Shown: one piece after another, positions 33,900-45,960 of the stretch
Numbering within the stretch: position 1 is the stretch's first letter
Layout: each line of letters opens with the position of its first letter
Assembly (NCBI GenBank): GCA_022496185.1
Contig: WTXG01000028.1
Coordinates: 186,001 to 250,000, forward strand
Length of the DNA stretch: 64,000 nt
Source of the DNA: Multifurca ochricompacta
Taxonomy: Eukaryota > Basidiomycota > Agaricomycetes > Russulales > Russulaceae
Reading direction: 5' to 3'
Notes under the pieces: generated by a model
What the model saw: the letters and a program-made list of their open reading frames with translations, nothing else
Databases searched by the model: none
Told to the model about the DNA's origin: nothing
Position numbers and translations under genes: made by a program

Positions 33900-35883
33900 A
33901 TGGCAGAGGTTCCTACCACTACCACTACCACTACCACTACCACTAATACTACTACCTCCCACTCAAATGAAACACCTTACCTCGACGCCTTCATCGCCGC
34001 GATACCGAATGATTCTATCATCATCCCTACAGAACTAACGAGCGCTTCTAATTCAACGTTCATCGACACCGCTCTCCGTCTCGTCTCTGGAGGTCCACCA
34101 CCTCGGGACGAGGACGGGGACAACGTCATCCCAACTTCAACCCAGACCCTCCTCCTCGGTGCATGGCCAACCATCCAAGCTTCTGTCAGGGCCGCTTTAT
34201 ACGCCTTGCATAATTCTTCCAACTCTATCTCTAACTCCAAAAAACGCAAGCGATCGCCCTCCCACCCGTCATTATTATCATTACCATTATCATCATCATC
34301 ATCATCATCAACCACAAACAACAACCACAAAAAACTTAGACCTGACGACGACAACAACAACAACGATGATATAATAATAATAACATGATGATGATGATGA
34401 CGATGATGATCCTCCCCACCTGACTCTTCACTCATTATCCGCCACCGCTCCCGTACGCCACAAGATCGACATCACGCTCCACGCCCGCACTTTACGTCTC
34501 ACTCACGCCAACACCAACGCATCCACTGCTCACTGTACCCTTACGGCGCTCACGCGCCTCTTTCTCCTCCGACACGCGCGCGTTCCACGGGTGCACCACA
34601 ATGGACCGCCCTCGTCCTAGCAGGCGGCGATAAACCCTCCCCACCTGCCACACGCGGTAAAGGTAAAGACAGCAACAACAACAATAAAAATAAGGATAAG
34701 GATAAGGATAAGGGAAGCTCGACGCGGTTCGAACTGGCGTGTTTCCTACCAGAGGCTGGTCCACCCCCTCGCTTGACCGTTCACGCACACATATCCGCAA
34801 CCGCGACCGCGTCCACCCTTTCCCTCCCCGACTCACTTCCACTTCCACTTCCGCCCCTAGTAGTAGCATGGCCCGACAAGCGCTCCTCTCTCTACTCTCC
34901 GCCGTCATCACTAACACAGCAACAACAACAACAACAACAATGACCCCTACTCGCCTTGCGCTAACCACGATCGAGCGCGGCTCTCCCCTCTCGGGTATAA
35001 CTGCCTACCGCGGTGCACGCGAGACGACACTCTGGTTCTTTGACAATGACGCTGACGATGGGAAAAGAAGCTCTAACGGTGGTGGTGGTGGTGGTATCCT
35101 AGCGGACGGACGACCAGCCGAGTTTTGGGCTCTCGCGGATCTCGCTAAGGGTGAAGCAGGAGTACGAGTGCGTAGCGTGACGGGACGGACGTGCTCTGTG
35201 GTACTTATGCGACGGCATGGTAACGCTTCAACTAGGAATGCCAAAGGAGAAGAAGAGGAGGGGAGGGGGAGGAGGAAGAGGAAGAAGGTGAAGAAACAGA
35301 TTTCAGATGATCGATGGTAAGGAGAAAGAACGTATATTGGATTGGGTGAGGAGGTATCAAGGTTCGTTTGGGAGGATCAAAACTATCGTACCCGCACCAG
35401 TGACAACAACAACGAAAGAGGGGGAAGGACGAGGAGGAGGAGAAGAAGAAGAAGAAGAAGAAATCGGAATTGGAAATGAAGGAGACTCGGATTCCGATTC
35501 CAATTTCGAACTTTCGAATCTGGGTTCCGATGATGATGATGATGGTTCTTCATCCAGCACCGACTCTACCAACTCTAGTAACTCTGACTCTGGAGCCGAG
35601 TCGGCGGACGATGAACAGGAAGGTAACGGGAGCACCAGCGCCAGTGCCAGTGCCAGTGAAGGTGAAGTCGTTGTCGACGTCGACGAGGACGATGTAAAAA
35701 ACGCCGCCACCAGTAATTTTAATTTTTTCAAAAAGTCTAAACAATTCTTACATTGACGAAGATGGTCTAGATCCACCTGTACGGATGACCACCACTGCCG
35801 TCACCTCAGGTTATGATGAAGACGAAGATGAAGACGAGGGGGGTATGGATTTAGATCTAGAGGAAGACGAGCTCGAAGATTGA
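33900..35883 (+). CDS. RTT106: Rtt106-like histone chaperone, frame broken
   Basis: The product would bind histones H3-H4 and help deposit them behind replication and in silent chromatin. The N-terminus has a Thr tract, then YLDAFIAAIPNDS and a KKRKR signal. The first PH-like part reads VRHKIDITLHARTLRLTHA and PQWTALVLAGGD. The second reads GITAYRGARETTLWFFD, RPAEFWALADL, GVRVRSVTGRTCSVVLMRR and MIDGKEKERILDWVRRY. The C-terminus is a long acidic Ser/Asp/Glu tail, as usual in this family. The reading frame shifts about five times, at the ATA/GAT repeat near 34384, a CG repeat near 34575, near 34850, near 35300 and in a T/A run near 35730. Most of these are low-complexity spots, so consensus errors are likely. 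The stop TGA is at 35881. Confidence 0.75.
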
Positions 35884-36199
35884 TTTTTTTTTTTTGTGAT
35901 GATTTACCATTTTACCGATTTATTAAATCAAATCAAATCAATCACACGATCAAAGTTGACACCTTATCGAAAGGTTGTTGTTATTGTTGTAAGTAGAAAA
36001 AAGGAAAAAAAAAAAACTTATGCTATGTACAATCAAGAAAAGACGGTGTGCGGAGGAGTGTGGGAGGAGTGAAATGAGAATGAGAGTGATGAAAGTATAT
36101 ATGGTAAAGAAGAGAGATAATAGTGATGATGATGACCAGGTTGGGGGGATGATTAAGTTTCTTCACTCTCTCCTTCTTGTTTTGGTCCTGATCCAATAG

Positions 36200-38340
36200 T
36201 TATTTAGATTGTGAAGCCCATTCAGCCACCGGCTTGTCATCCACAGTTAAAGCAGACTTGCCATCCCTCATCGACTCCGCATCGTCGTCCAATTCAATGT
36301 CGCGCGCCTCGAAGCGCTCCACAAAGCGTTCGTCCGGCTGCTGTTGCGTGCGCACTAGGCGGCCCATCGGCAATGCCGTCGTGGAAGCCGTGTCAACTCC
36401 GTGACCGCCATCTGTGCGAGTGACGAACTGAGTCTGTCGTCGGAAGCGAATCTCACCCGTCGTCTCATCACGTGAAGTTTCCCAAAAGTCGAGCCTTGTA
36501 TATGGGTTAAATGAAGAAAAAAAGCACTTGTAAGTCTCTCTAGCGTTTATGAAAAAGAGAAAAAAAAAGTGATACGTACACGTTCCCTGCCTGTCTATCG
36601 GAAAGAGTGCGGTACATACGCGTTGCGCCTATCGACCTAAATTATTTTTGTTTAGAGAGTCCATGCGCCGCAAAAAAGGCGCCCGCTTACGTGCAAATGA
36701 CTTTTCGAGAACAGAGATGTGATCAGAATGTGGATATATTGCAAGAGCGGAAATGAGAACTCACCTGATGGAATGATAAACATCTACAACAGGAAGGGAA
36801 GGGACGTCGTCAGAAGCGTAGGTTCGCCGGGGAGAATATAACGTACAATATTCATAGCATCTTGGAAGACGACATCTGTCAGTCTCTTTTACGATAACGG
36901 AGAAGACTGAAAAAAAAATCACCGTTCAGATTCAAAATAAGGAAAACCTAGAAGAACGACTTCAACACCGACACTAACGTGCCCGAGAGCAATAGTATTG
37001 GGTGCTTACCACAGGCACAGTCTGCACCAATACTGCAGCGACAAGCCACAATAAACCCTTGGAAAGGGCAGAAGCGTCAGGAAAAAAAAGGCACATGTGT
37101 GACAACACGTGAGAAAAACAATGATGTCGTACTTCTCGGTACATGATCTTGAAGGCACGAGGCCCGGGGTTACGGTTGTAAATGCCACCAGCCATGAGGA
37201 GAAAGAGGATAACTTCAGTTGCAAGTAGCAAGCCATTGTTCAAGAGTGCCCTGCGGGTTCCCTCCCACGCGCACGTCTGGGTCAAAGGTTCCCATTCAGA
37301 GTTGGCCTGTGAATTTCAATATGAGCGCACGTTCTTTTTTTTTTTTTAGCTGGCATGTGGAAGAGATGAGTACCTCAACGACGCCTGTGGGGATTGAACC
37401 GTCCCGAGTACGAGCTATAAGTTTCATGGAAAGTGTCATACGCGGCAGTACGCACGGCGAATCCAAGCCCCGACATTAGTCAGGACGATTGCGGCCGAAA
37501 AGACCGTAACGGGTAAGGAACGTTGCCATACGGCAATGCTGTGGAAGTGTAATTTAGGCAACTAAAAATATCGACATGGCAACATTGACGCACCTGCGGA
37601 GAGCATACAAGCTCAAAGAAAGTGTGGTTGCCGAATATGCAAACACCTGAAACGCCGCGCGTAGGCCAATGCCACAAGAGCCGAAAAAAATAAATTATTC
37701 AACGGTGGTGGTAATTGAAAACGGACAACGTACGAGAGTAAAAATCATCCAAAGCTGGTGCGAACGATGTGAACAAAGAGGTTTACTTGGGTGATCTAGA
37801 GGTGACAAAAATAAAATAAAAAAACGCACCTTGCAGTTAATTTGTCCGGTCACGTTGAGACCGACGAGGTCCGATAGCACCTGCGAGACGGTAGCTACCC
37901 GACAAGCAATGTAAAGCTAGTTGAAGAAAGCATTCAGTTCCCGCGCAAGGAAGAGGAGGGGTAAGGGTGGATAGAAGGGAAGCGCTGCTCACGGCTGCTG
38001 TCCAGCGCCATTGACGACGTCCTCGAAATAAACTCCACTCGAAGCCAAGATTGCAAATAAATTCCCAACTGTACGACGTAGGGTGTGATGGTAGTTTGAT
38101 GATATATGCATATATTATGGATTAGACCATTGAGACAGGGTGGCGAGTGAGAGAGTAGAAAAACACTTGGAAAGATAGATAGACGCACAGATAAATGCCG
38201 TCGACGACGTGAATGAGTTTGACGAGAGCGCCTGAGCAGAACCAAATTAGATAAAAATGGGGGGGGGGGGGGGAAACAAAAGGAAAAGGAAACGAACCGA
38301 GCTCGTTAAGCATTATGACGGGATTGTGCCAGTTGACCAT
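36200..38340 (-). CDS. Seven-helix membrane protein A (family unnamed)
   Basis: A multi-exon gene with about 355 residues and some seven hydrophobic segments, GPCR-like in layout but without a motif I know. It begins MVNWHNPVIMLNELG (exon 1, 38340-38298). Further exons give ALVKLIHVVDGIY, FEWSLFRGRRQWRW, YIACRVATVSQVL, VFAYSATTLSLSLYALRRIA, TNVGAWIR, a long exon with GLLLATEVILFLLMAGGIYN, GLLWLVAAVLVQTVPV and SIGATRMYRTLSDRQAG. The cytosolic tail (about 36480-36200) reads ETTGEIRFRRQT, ALPMGRL and ERFVERFEA. Two micro-exons are needed to keep the frame: 37384-37374 (11 nt) and 36700-36691 (10 nt). All splice sites are GT-AG. Function unknown; a paralogue (B) lies 580 bases upstream. Confidence 0.72.
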
Positions 38341-38917
38341 CGTTACTTCAAAGGCTTTCACTAGATCTCATACAAGGGTAGGGGGATACGAGAGATAGAG
38401 GGGTAAAAGAAGGAAAAGGTGACCGTATTCAAGTGAAGGAGTATACATATACCTTTGCCGCACCTTCGCTTAGCTGAGCGCTTTACCGCTAGTTCAGTTC
38501 TACAAACCACTCAAACTCAAATCGTTCCTTCCTTCTCTCCGTTGTTCCCGCTCAACTTATATATATTAACAATTTGCGCACTCTCATAATGGACTCGACT
38601 CGACTCGACTCCGAACTCCCAACCAAACTCGGATATTTCCGTTCCCAACACACTTGACACTTGACTTAATTAAGTTAAGTAACCATGGTCACAAGTCACA
38701 AGTCACAAGTCAAGTCCCTTCCTAATCCTCATTCTTGTCTCCGCCCCTTCCCCCCAGGCAGCTTCATTCTATTTTGTCATAGCATACCACCCACCATATG
38801 CGCCCCACTCTCCTACCTATTGTTGGCGAGGCGAGGATAGACGATACTTGGCCATGACCAATACCCTTTTAACACTAACACTCCAAATAAAATGTGTTCT
38901 ACTAGTTCTACTTCTCT

Positions 38918-41082
38918 TTACAGCACCAAGTCAGGGTCGATCTTTGTCATGTGTGTGGTATCAGACTCCGACCCTTCCTCTAGACGGATCTCACACGCTT
39001 CGAACCGCTCCACGTAACGCTCGTTTATCCCGCGCCCCAGGTGGCCCATCGGCAATGCCCTTGTTATTCCACATGGTCCGCTGTCGCTGTCGTGCCCCAA
39101 GTGCGAGATAAGATGAGTCTGTCGACGGAAACGAATTTCACCCGTCGTCGTGTCGCGCGAACTTTCAAGATATTCTAGCCTTAGGCAAGTGGAATGAGCA
39201 ACCCCCATTAGTCAAACACACCAAAAAAGGGAGGATGGAACACGATGGTCGTACATGTCTCCGGCATGTCGGTCGAATATTTTGCGATACATTCGTGTTG
39301 CACCAATTCCACTTGTCAAAAAAAAAAAGAAAGTCAGTGCACTACTTTTTAATGGGTTTTGAATGCTGTAATCAACAACTTACCTGCAAATGACTTACCC
39401 CAAGCGTATGAGTGGGAGGGGTTTGAGGCGATCACACTTTAACGTGCGAGATCACTTACTGGCAGGGGTTTGGAACATCTGAATCGATCCGGAGTGCGCA
39501 TTAGATGTCGATCACCGTGTGAGAGGAGGGGAGTGCGCGCGCACCAAGTCCATGACATCTGAGAATCATTCGTTCCAAGTTCAAGGTTGAACCACCGAAA
39601 AACTCCAAAGGGGGTGAATGACCTACCGTTGAGATTTAATGAGATGAAGACCTGATCAAGAGAAAAGAAAGAGGGAGATGGTCAGATCGTTCAAAGTTGA
39701 CTGAAACTATTACGCCTACAACAGGTAGTAATTGCACCACGGTCGCGATGGCAAGCCAAAATAGGCCCTAAAAAGGAGGACACACAATTTCAGCACCAGT
39801 ATCGCGGACAAACCAAAGAAAAGAAAAGAAAGAAAGACGCTTACCTCGCGATACATGGTGGACAATATATCCTTGCCAGAGTTACGCTGGTAGACCCCGC
39901 TCAGGATGGCGACGAAAAGGATGATATCGGTGGCGAACATGGACGCATTGTCCGGAAGCCCGCGCGAAACTTTCATAATAATGCATGTCCGGGTCTCCTC
40001 GTTCCATTCTGTGATAGGCTAGAGGTTTTCTGGTGAGCTAAAACAAACCTTCCCTTAGGGCAAAGATGCAAGTGTAGGCACGTACTCTGACTGTCACTTA
40101 AGAGAACCGGGGGGTATAGATATATGAAATATGTTTTTCATTTCATTTCAAATAACACGAAGGAGAGAAGAGAAGGGACTAACGACGCATCCAAAGGACA
40201 ACATTGGTAATGAGACACGCAATGACGAACAAGATCAGGTACGTGTTTCGTTTCCAGACGGCGATGCTGTCCCGAAGAAAGGAAGAAAAGAGCGCCATGG
40301 TCACGTCCGAATGTATGTACGGCCAGAATGAAAATAAGTTGAAGTGTGAGTATCTCACGTCCAGGAAAAAAAAAAAAAGGTTCCGGGACTCTCTCACCTC
40401 CGTAGCGCATAGAGCGTTATAGCTAACGTCGTGGAAGTATTAGCAAATACCTTGCGAGATTGAGATATCATATCCATCAGGAATTCCAGAGAAAATAAAA
40501 TAAATAAATAAAAAACTGACCCTTACAAAGACAAGCCAGGTCTACGAGAAAGAAGGAGACATGTGAACACGGATGAAGTGAACCATAACGAGTGACAAGT
40601 GGTGCACATACCTTGCAGCTGATCTTGTTTGTAATTTCAAAGCCTGTCATCTGCGTCACAGATGCTGCTAACGTCGTAACGCGGCACGCAATGTACAACT
40701 GCTCAAAAAGAAAACATAAATATGGTTAACTGAGCCAGGCTCACAAAGTGCCTGTCTGAATCTGGGGGAAGGGGGTGTCTCACCACAACGGTCCAACTCC
40801 ATTTCCGCCGTCCTCGAAAGATGCTCCACTCAAAGTTCAACGCGCTGAAAAACTCCCAGCTGAGGGGCCAAGTCCACATGTTAAGCTAATATAGACATTG
40901 CAGTTTGGCGCACAAAGCCTCTCACATGTATACTCCAGTAGTGAAATGGACAACCTTCACATATGCCTCTGGAGGTAGGTAGAGAGGAGCATCATCGCAC
41001 CTGAATAGAAGTGAAAGTGGGCATTCAAGAGTCACGTGCCTGTTTGGTCTAAGATGGTATTCGGATCTCTCCAATTCACCAT
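38918..41082 (-). CDS. Seven-helix membrane protein B (family unnamed)
   Basis: The gene is the closest paralogue of A: same exon layout, same start (MVNWRDPNTILDQT) and similar tail (DTTTGEIRFRRQTHL, ALPMGHL, ERYVERFEA). Exons read AYVKVVHFTTGVY, FEWSIFRGRRKWSWTVV, YIACRVTTLAASVTQMTGFE, VFANTSTTLAITLYALRR, IAVWKRNTYLILFVIACLIT, DIILFVAILSGVYQRNSG and GIGATRMYRKIFDRHAGD. Micro-exons are at 40096-40086 (11 nt) and 39393-39384 (10 nt). Intron 1 starts with GC at 41039 (CAG|GCACGT); the alternative GT five bases on would break the frame. Stop TAA at 38918. No lesion seen. Confidence 0.72.
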
Positions 41083-41846
41083 CGGTCGTTCAACTTCAAC
41101 TTCAACCACGGAGGAGACAGGGTACCATATAAGACTGTGATGAGAATTTGGAGAGAAGGAGCAGGAGCAGGAGCAGGAGCAGGAGAATGGGAAGAGGGAC
41201 TTTGATAAGTCCGGTCTGGCATTAATAAATAAGAGAGGAGAAGTATTCCAGGGCGTGCCACTCGTTCTCCGAATAAACAGCGCCTCAAAGAAAGGAAGAA
41301 CGTTCATCGGCGTACTCTCCGATGTCGACTTGGGATTAACTTGGAGATAAGTCACGGTGATAATCGCCCGTTCCTTCCATCGTCGTCATCATTTCGGTTT
41401 TTGCGGCAGAGTTGTACGTATAGATGTAAGACCCGCCCCGTCCGCCAAACATGCATAGCTCTAGCCCTATGCGAGAAGTATTATGTACATGGGGCATTGC
41501 CAAATGCAAGTTTCCCTGGCTTGGGAGACTTTGGATAGTGCACTTCTTGGGGTCAAAGAGACGCAGGGAATTTGCTCCCTGCACGTCAATTGACCCTATG
41601 TGCCAACGCGCCATCCGCCTCCACAATCACAATCATGGAGGCATTCGTCCACAAATCACTGTGTCTGCGTAACTCTATTCATTCCATAATCACTTATGGA
41701 TACTGTATCTATAATATTCGTACTCTACATGTATATAAAGGCTGCAGAGAAGGGTCATTTCACTTAAGTCTCACAAAACTTTATCCAGTCATTAGACCTT
41801 CAAGGTGTCCCACTCGCACCTCCACTGGTTGGGACCGCCCCTAATC

Positions 41847-42860
41847 ATGGCTTCTTCCAAAGATCATTCACCATTATCCATCTCTCCCCTCACATCTCAA
41901 AATTATTGCATCTGGGCAGACGATATTAAATCTTGGCTTCAACTCAATGGCCTATGGCGTCTCGTTACTGGTTTGGACAAGAAACCAGTTGCAAAACTCA
42001 AAGTCAAGGACTCTGGAGGAAACTTCATCTTTGCTGCCGTTCCTCTAGATGAAGATAAGCTGGAGAGATGGGAGATCAAAGCCGAAAGAGCTGCCGGAGC
42101 CATTAAATTGGCTATGTCCCATGACGTCAGAATTCTCATCAGAGATTGTGAAGATGATCCCATCAAAATCTGGCAAACGCTGAAGGACTTCTTCATTGTA
42201 CAGCATAGTACCGCGCCTCGCCTCAACGCTTATCACACCCTCCTTTCGATCCAGAAGGATGATTTTGACTCTCTAGACGCGTTGATCAACAAGGTGGACA
42301 ATCAGATCAGGGTCATCAAGTCACTCTCCCCTGACTCCTTCACTTTGGACAATATCTACGATGAACTGGCCATCATGGCCATCATTAGGGCTCTCCCTCA
42401 GTTTTTTGATGATGTTATGAGGACTATCTCTGTTCTGGACAAATTTGACAAGCATTCTGTTATCCAATGCCTCAGAAGCATTTATCAAAGTCGCTCTAAC
42501 CTATCTGGGACCACACTGGCCTTCTCAGCTTCAGGCTCTTCGCACAATTCATCTCAGAAGCTCCCTTCGTCTCAAAACACTCAGAACAAGGCTCAAAATC
42601 GTCCCAAGTGCGATTTCTGCTCTCGCCTTGGCCATATAGAGGCCGAATGCTTCCTCAGAGAGAAACTAATGAAGCAGATCCCTCCCTTATCGTCGCCATC
42701 AGCCACTCCTGCCTCTGTTTTCCCCTCCAGTGTCCCTGCTGCCCCACAATCTGCCTCTGTTGTCTCTGCAAGCATAATGCAAAGCAAAGAATCAAATAGT
42801 ATTCCTGAGGTTCAGAGGCCTGTAGACACAAGATTTCGAAACTATAGAACAATGACTTGA
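41847..42860 (+). CDS. gag: Copia-type (Ty1) Gag, pol absent
   Basis: The 337-residue ORF matches the gag-polypeptide of copia elements: YCIWADDIKSWLQLNGLWRL near the N-terminus, IKIWQTLKDFFIVQHS, LDNIYDELAIMAIIRALP and a zinc knuckle CDFCSRLGHIEAEC (CX2CX4HX4C). It ends in a Ser/Pro/Ala-rich stretch and stops at 42858. No protease, integrase or RT follows, and I find no 3' LTR. A TATATAAA box at 41731-41738 lies about 110 bases upstream of the ATG and may be part of a 5' LTR. The ORF is fully intact although pol is gone, so it may be a deletion derivative that moves in trans, or a host-kept gag. The zinc knuckle binds nucleic acid in known Gag proteins. Confidence 0.8.
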   Translation: MASSKDHSPLSISPLTSQNYCIWADDIKSWLQLNGLWRLVTGLDKKPVAKLKVKDSGGNFIFAAVPLDEDKLERWEIKAERAAGAIKLAMSHDVRILIRDCEDDPIKIWQTLKDFFIVQHSTAPRLNAYHTLLSIQKDDFDSLDALINKVDNQIRVIKSLSPDSFTLDNIYDELAIMAIIRALPQFFDDVMRTISVLDKFDKHSVIQCLRSIYQSRSNLSGTTLAFSASGSSHNSSQKLPSSQNTQNKAQNRPKCDFCSRLGHIEAECFLREKLMKQIPPLSSPSATPASVFPSSVPAAPQSASVVSASIMQSKESNSIPEVQRPVDTRFRNYRTMT

Positions 42861-44021
42861 ACACTATGGTTTAAATAAGCGAGAAGAGACCAATGACATA
42901 TGTGTCAAGTAATGTTGTATGCGTTGAAGACGCTGCTATGGTGAATCGAGACAAGTGGAGACAGTGGAGTGAGAGGAAAAGAAGGAAAGAAAAAGTGTAC
43001 ATATGCCATCAACAGGAATCGTAACTGTTACGTTCTTGACTCAATCGTTCTGAAGTTTAGTAGTTCGGGTGATGAGACATAAAATCTTTCTAGGCACTTT
43101 AAATTCTGTTTGGAGAGGTAAAGGGGAGTAAAAACACCCAGAATTTAGTGCGTAGAAGTTAAGGTCAAGAGCAAGTTTTTCCTCCTTAGCATTAGTACCG
43201 GAGATGGCGGCCCGAATCCGATCATCACCGGATCAATGCAATATTCAAGAGCACGCGGGTCGTGCCAATTTTCATGCTTAGTTATTATACGAAACTGAGG
43301 TCAATATTAGCTACATGCTTCTTTTACTGATCCACTGTAAGGCTACGCCTTTTCTAGCTCGCTACATTTAGAGTGTGGACAAGATACACGAGGTGTTGCT
43401 TCGTTGTATGACGTTCTTTAATTCATCCAAGCCAAGCCCAGAGCAGTTTTACTTTCCACGGTCTAAGCGGAAGGTTACACCACATACGGACAACCGATTC
43501 ACGCATTGGCTGCGAAAAGGCGGTCTAGTTGCTGCATTTGAAAAAGCCCAGTGAATCGCTTTTCCAGGTCCGATGAACACGGCACTATAGCTATAGCGAG
43601 GTGGCGTAGGTGTAGGCGTGAATGACTTCAACTTTCCCATGCAAATATGAACTAGGACCCAGAGGCGCATGCCAATATAACGGCCTGGGATCGCGGGTAG
43701 TACCATACGCGATTGTGGGAGCTGGTTGGTTGTAGAGAATGCATTATCTCCATTCCGCACTTTCAAATACACTTTTTTATGCACGCCACAAACTTCCTGA
43801 ATTTCCGGTTCATGACACGTTATATAGGGATTCTAGGCCGATTATGTTATTAGGGAGGGTGGACAGAGTGCTAGTATCTCAAAGAAATCATAGCCAGGGT
43901 CAGGATCTTGATGTCTTTTGTCTGTTACAACGCGACATGATCTTATCTCGACCCGAATGTGGGGTTAGGTGTTAATAATTTTTAGCACTTCAAGCACGCA
44001 CCGCTCATTGTCTATCATCCC
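42861..44021. other. Intergenic, no gene supported
   Basis: The minus-strand frame 43784-43449 (111 codons) has no family resemblance I know. The final 40 bases are the 5' leader of the Dim1 gene. Confidence 0.55.
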
Positions 44022-45356
<1,335 letters not shown>

Positions 45357-45960
45357 CTGTATTACATACTCTCGCAACCATTCATGTGAGGTATGGATGT
45401 TACCAAGTAAACCTTCAGTTGCACTGTATCATTCCTGCCAAAGTGTGCGTTAAAAGAAAAGTAAAATAAGTGAACCGTGAACCTGTGCAACACCCCTGAT
45501 TCGTTGTTACCTATTTTAGCCAGTCATTCTCAGCCTCATCCAATCCCTCATTCAACTTTGTACTGCACAGGACTGTCAAGGCACGACAAACAGCCCTCAC
45601 AAAATCTTACTGAGCGCAAATTGAAATTGAGATCTGATCCCCTTGTTTTATCCCTTTTATTTCCCCTTGATGGACGAAACTACTAGCCGTTCTTCTCCGT
45701 TCCCGTCAAAGCCTTAGGCTTGGGCGCTGTCCAGTCAGTTGTGACTTCCCAAAGAATACACTACACCACGCAGGTCAGATCCCTGATCTGATGGACGCTT
45801 GTACTTGTATGCAGTCGCCTCGCCCATCCTTACACCGCTTCGCGACCATATAAATGCACCCCCATCTGGTATTTTTATCCGTCTCTGCCATCCCTTTTTT
45901 TTTTCGAGCCTGTCTCCCATCAGAGCTAGCTCATCTTGAGTGCTGGTCAATTGGGTAGTA
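45357..45960. other. Intergenic between DIM1 and the GMC gene
   Basis: About 600 bases without a supported ORF. It should hold the DIM1 3' end and the GMC promoter. A T11 run lies near 45895. Confidence 0.6.

Noticed and set aside
35220..35305. An intron in the Rtt106 gene to explain the frame change near 35300
   Set aside because: The possible donor GTAACG is weak and the sequence before the shift codes for the expected Glu-rich loop, so an indel is simpler.
43449..43784. Minus-strand ORF of 111 codons
   Set aside because: No domain, no splice partners and no resemblance to a family I know.
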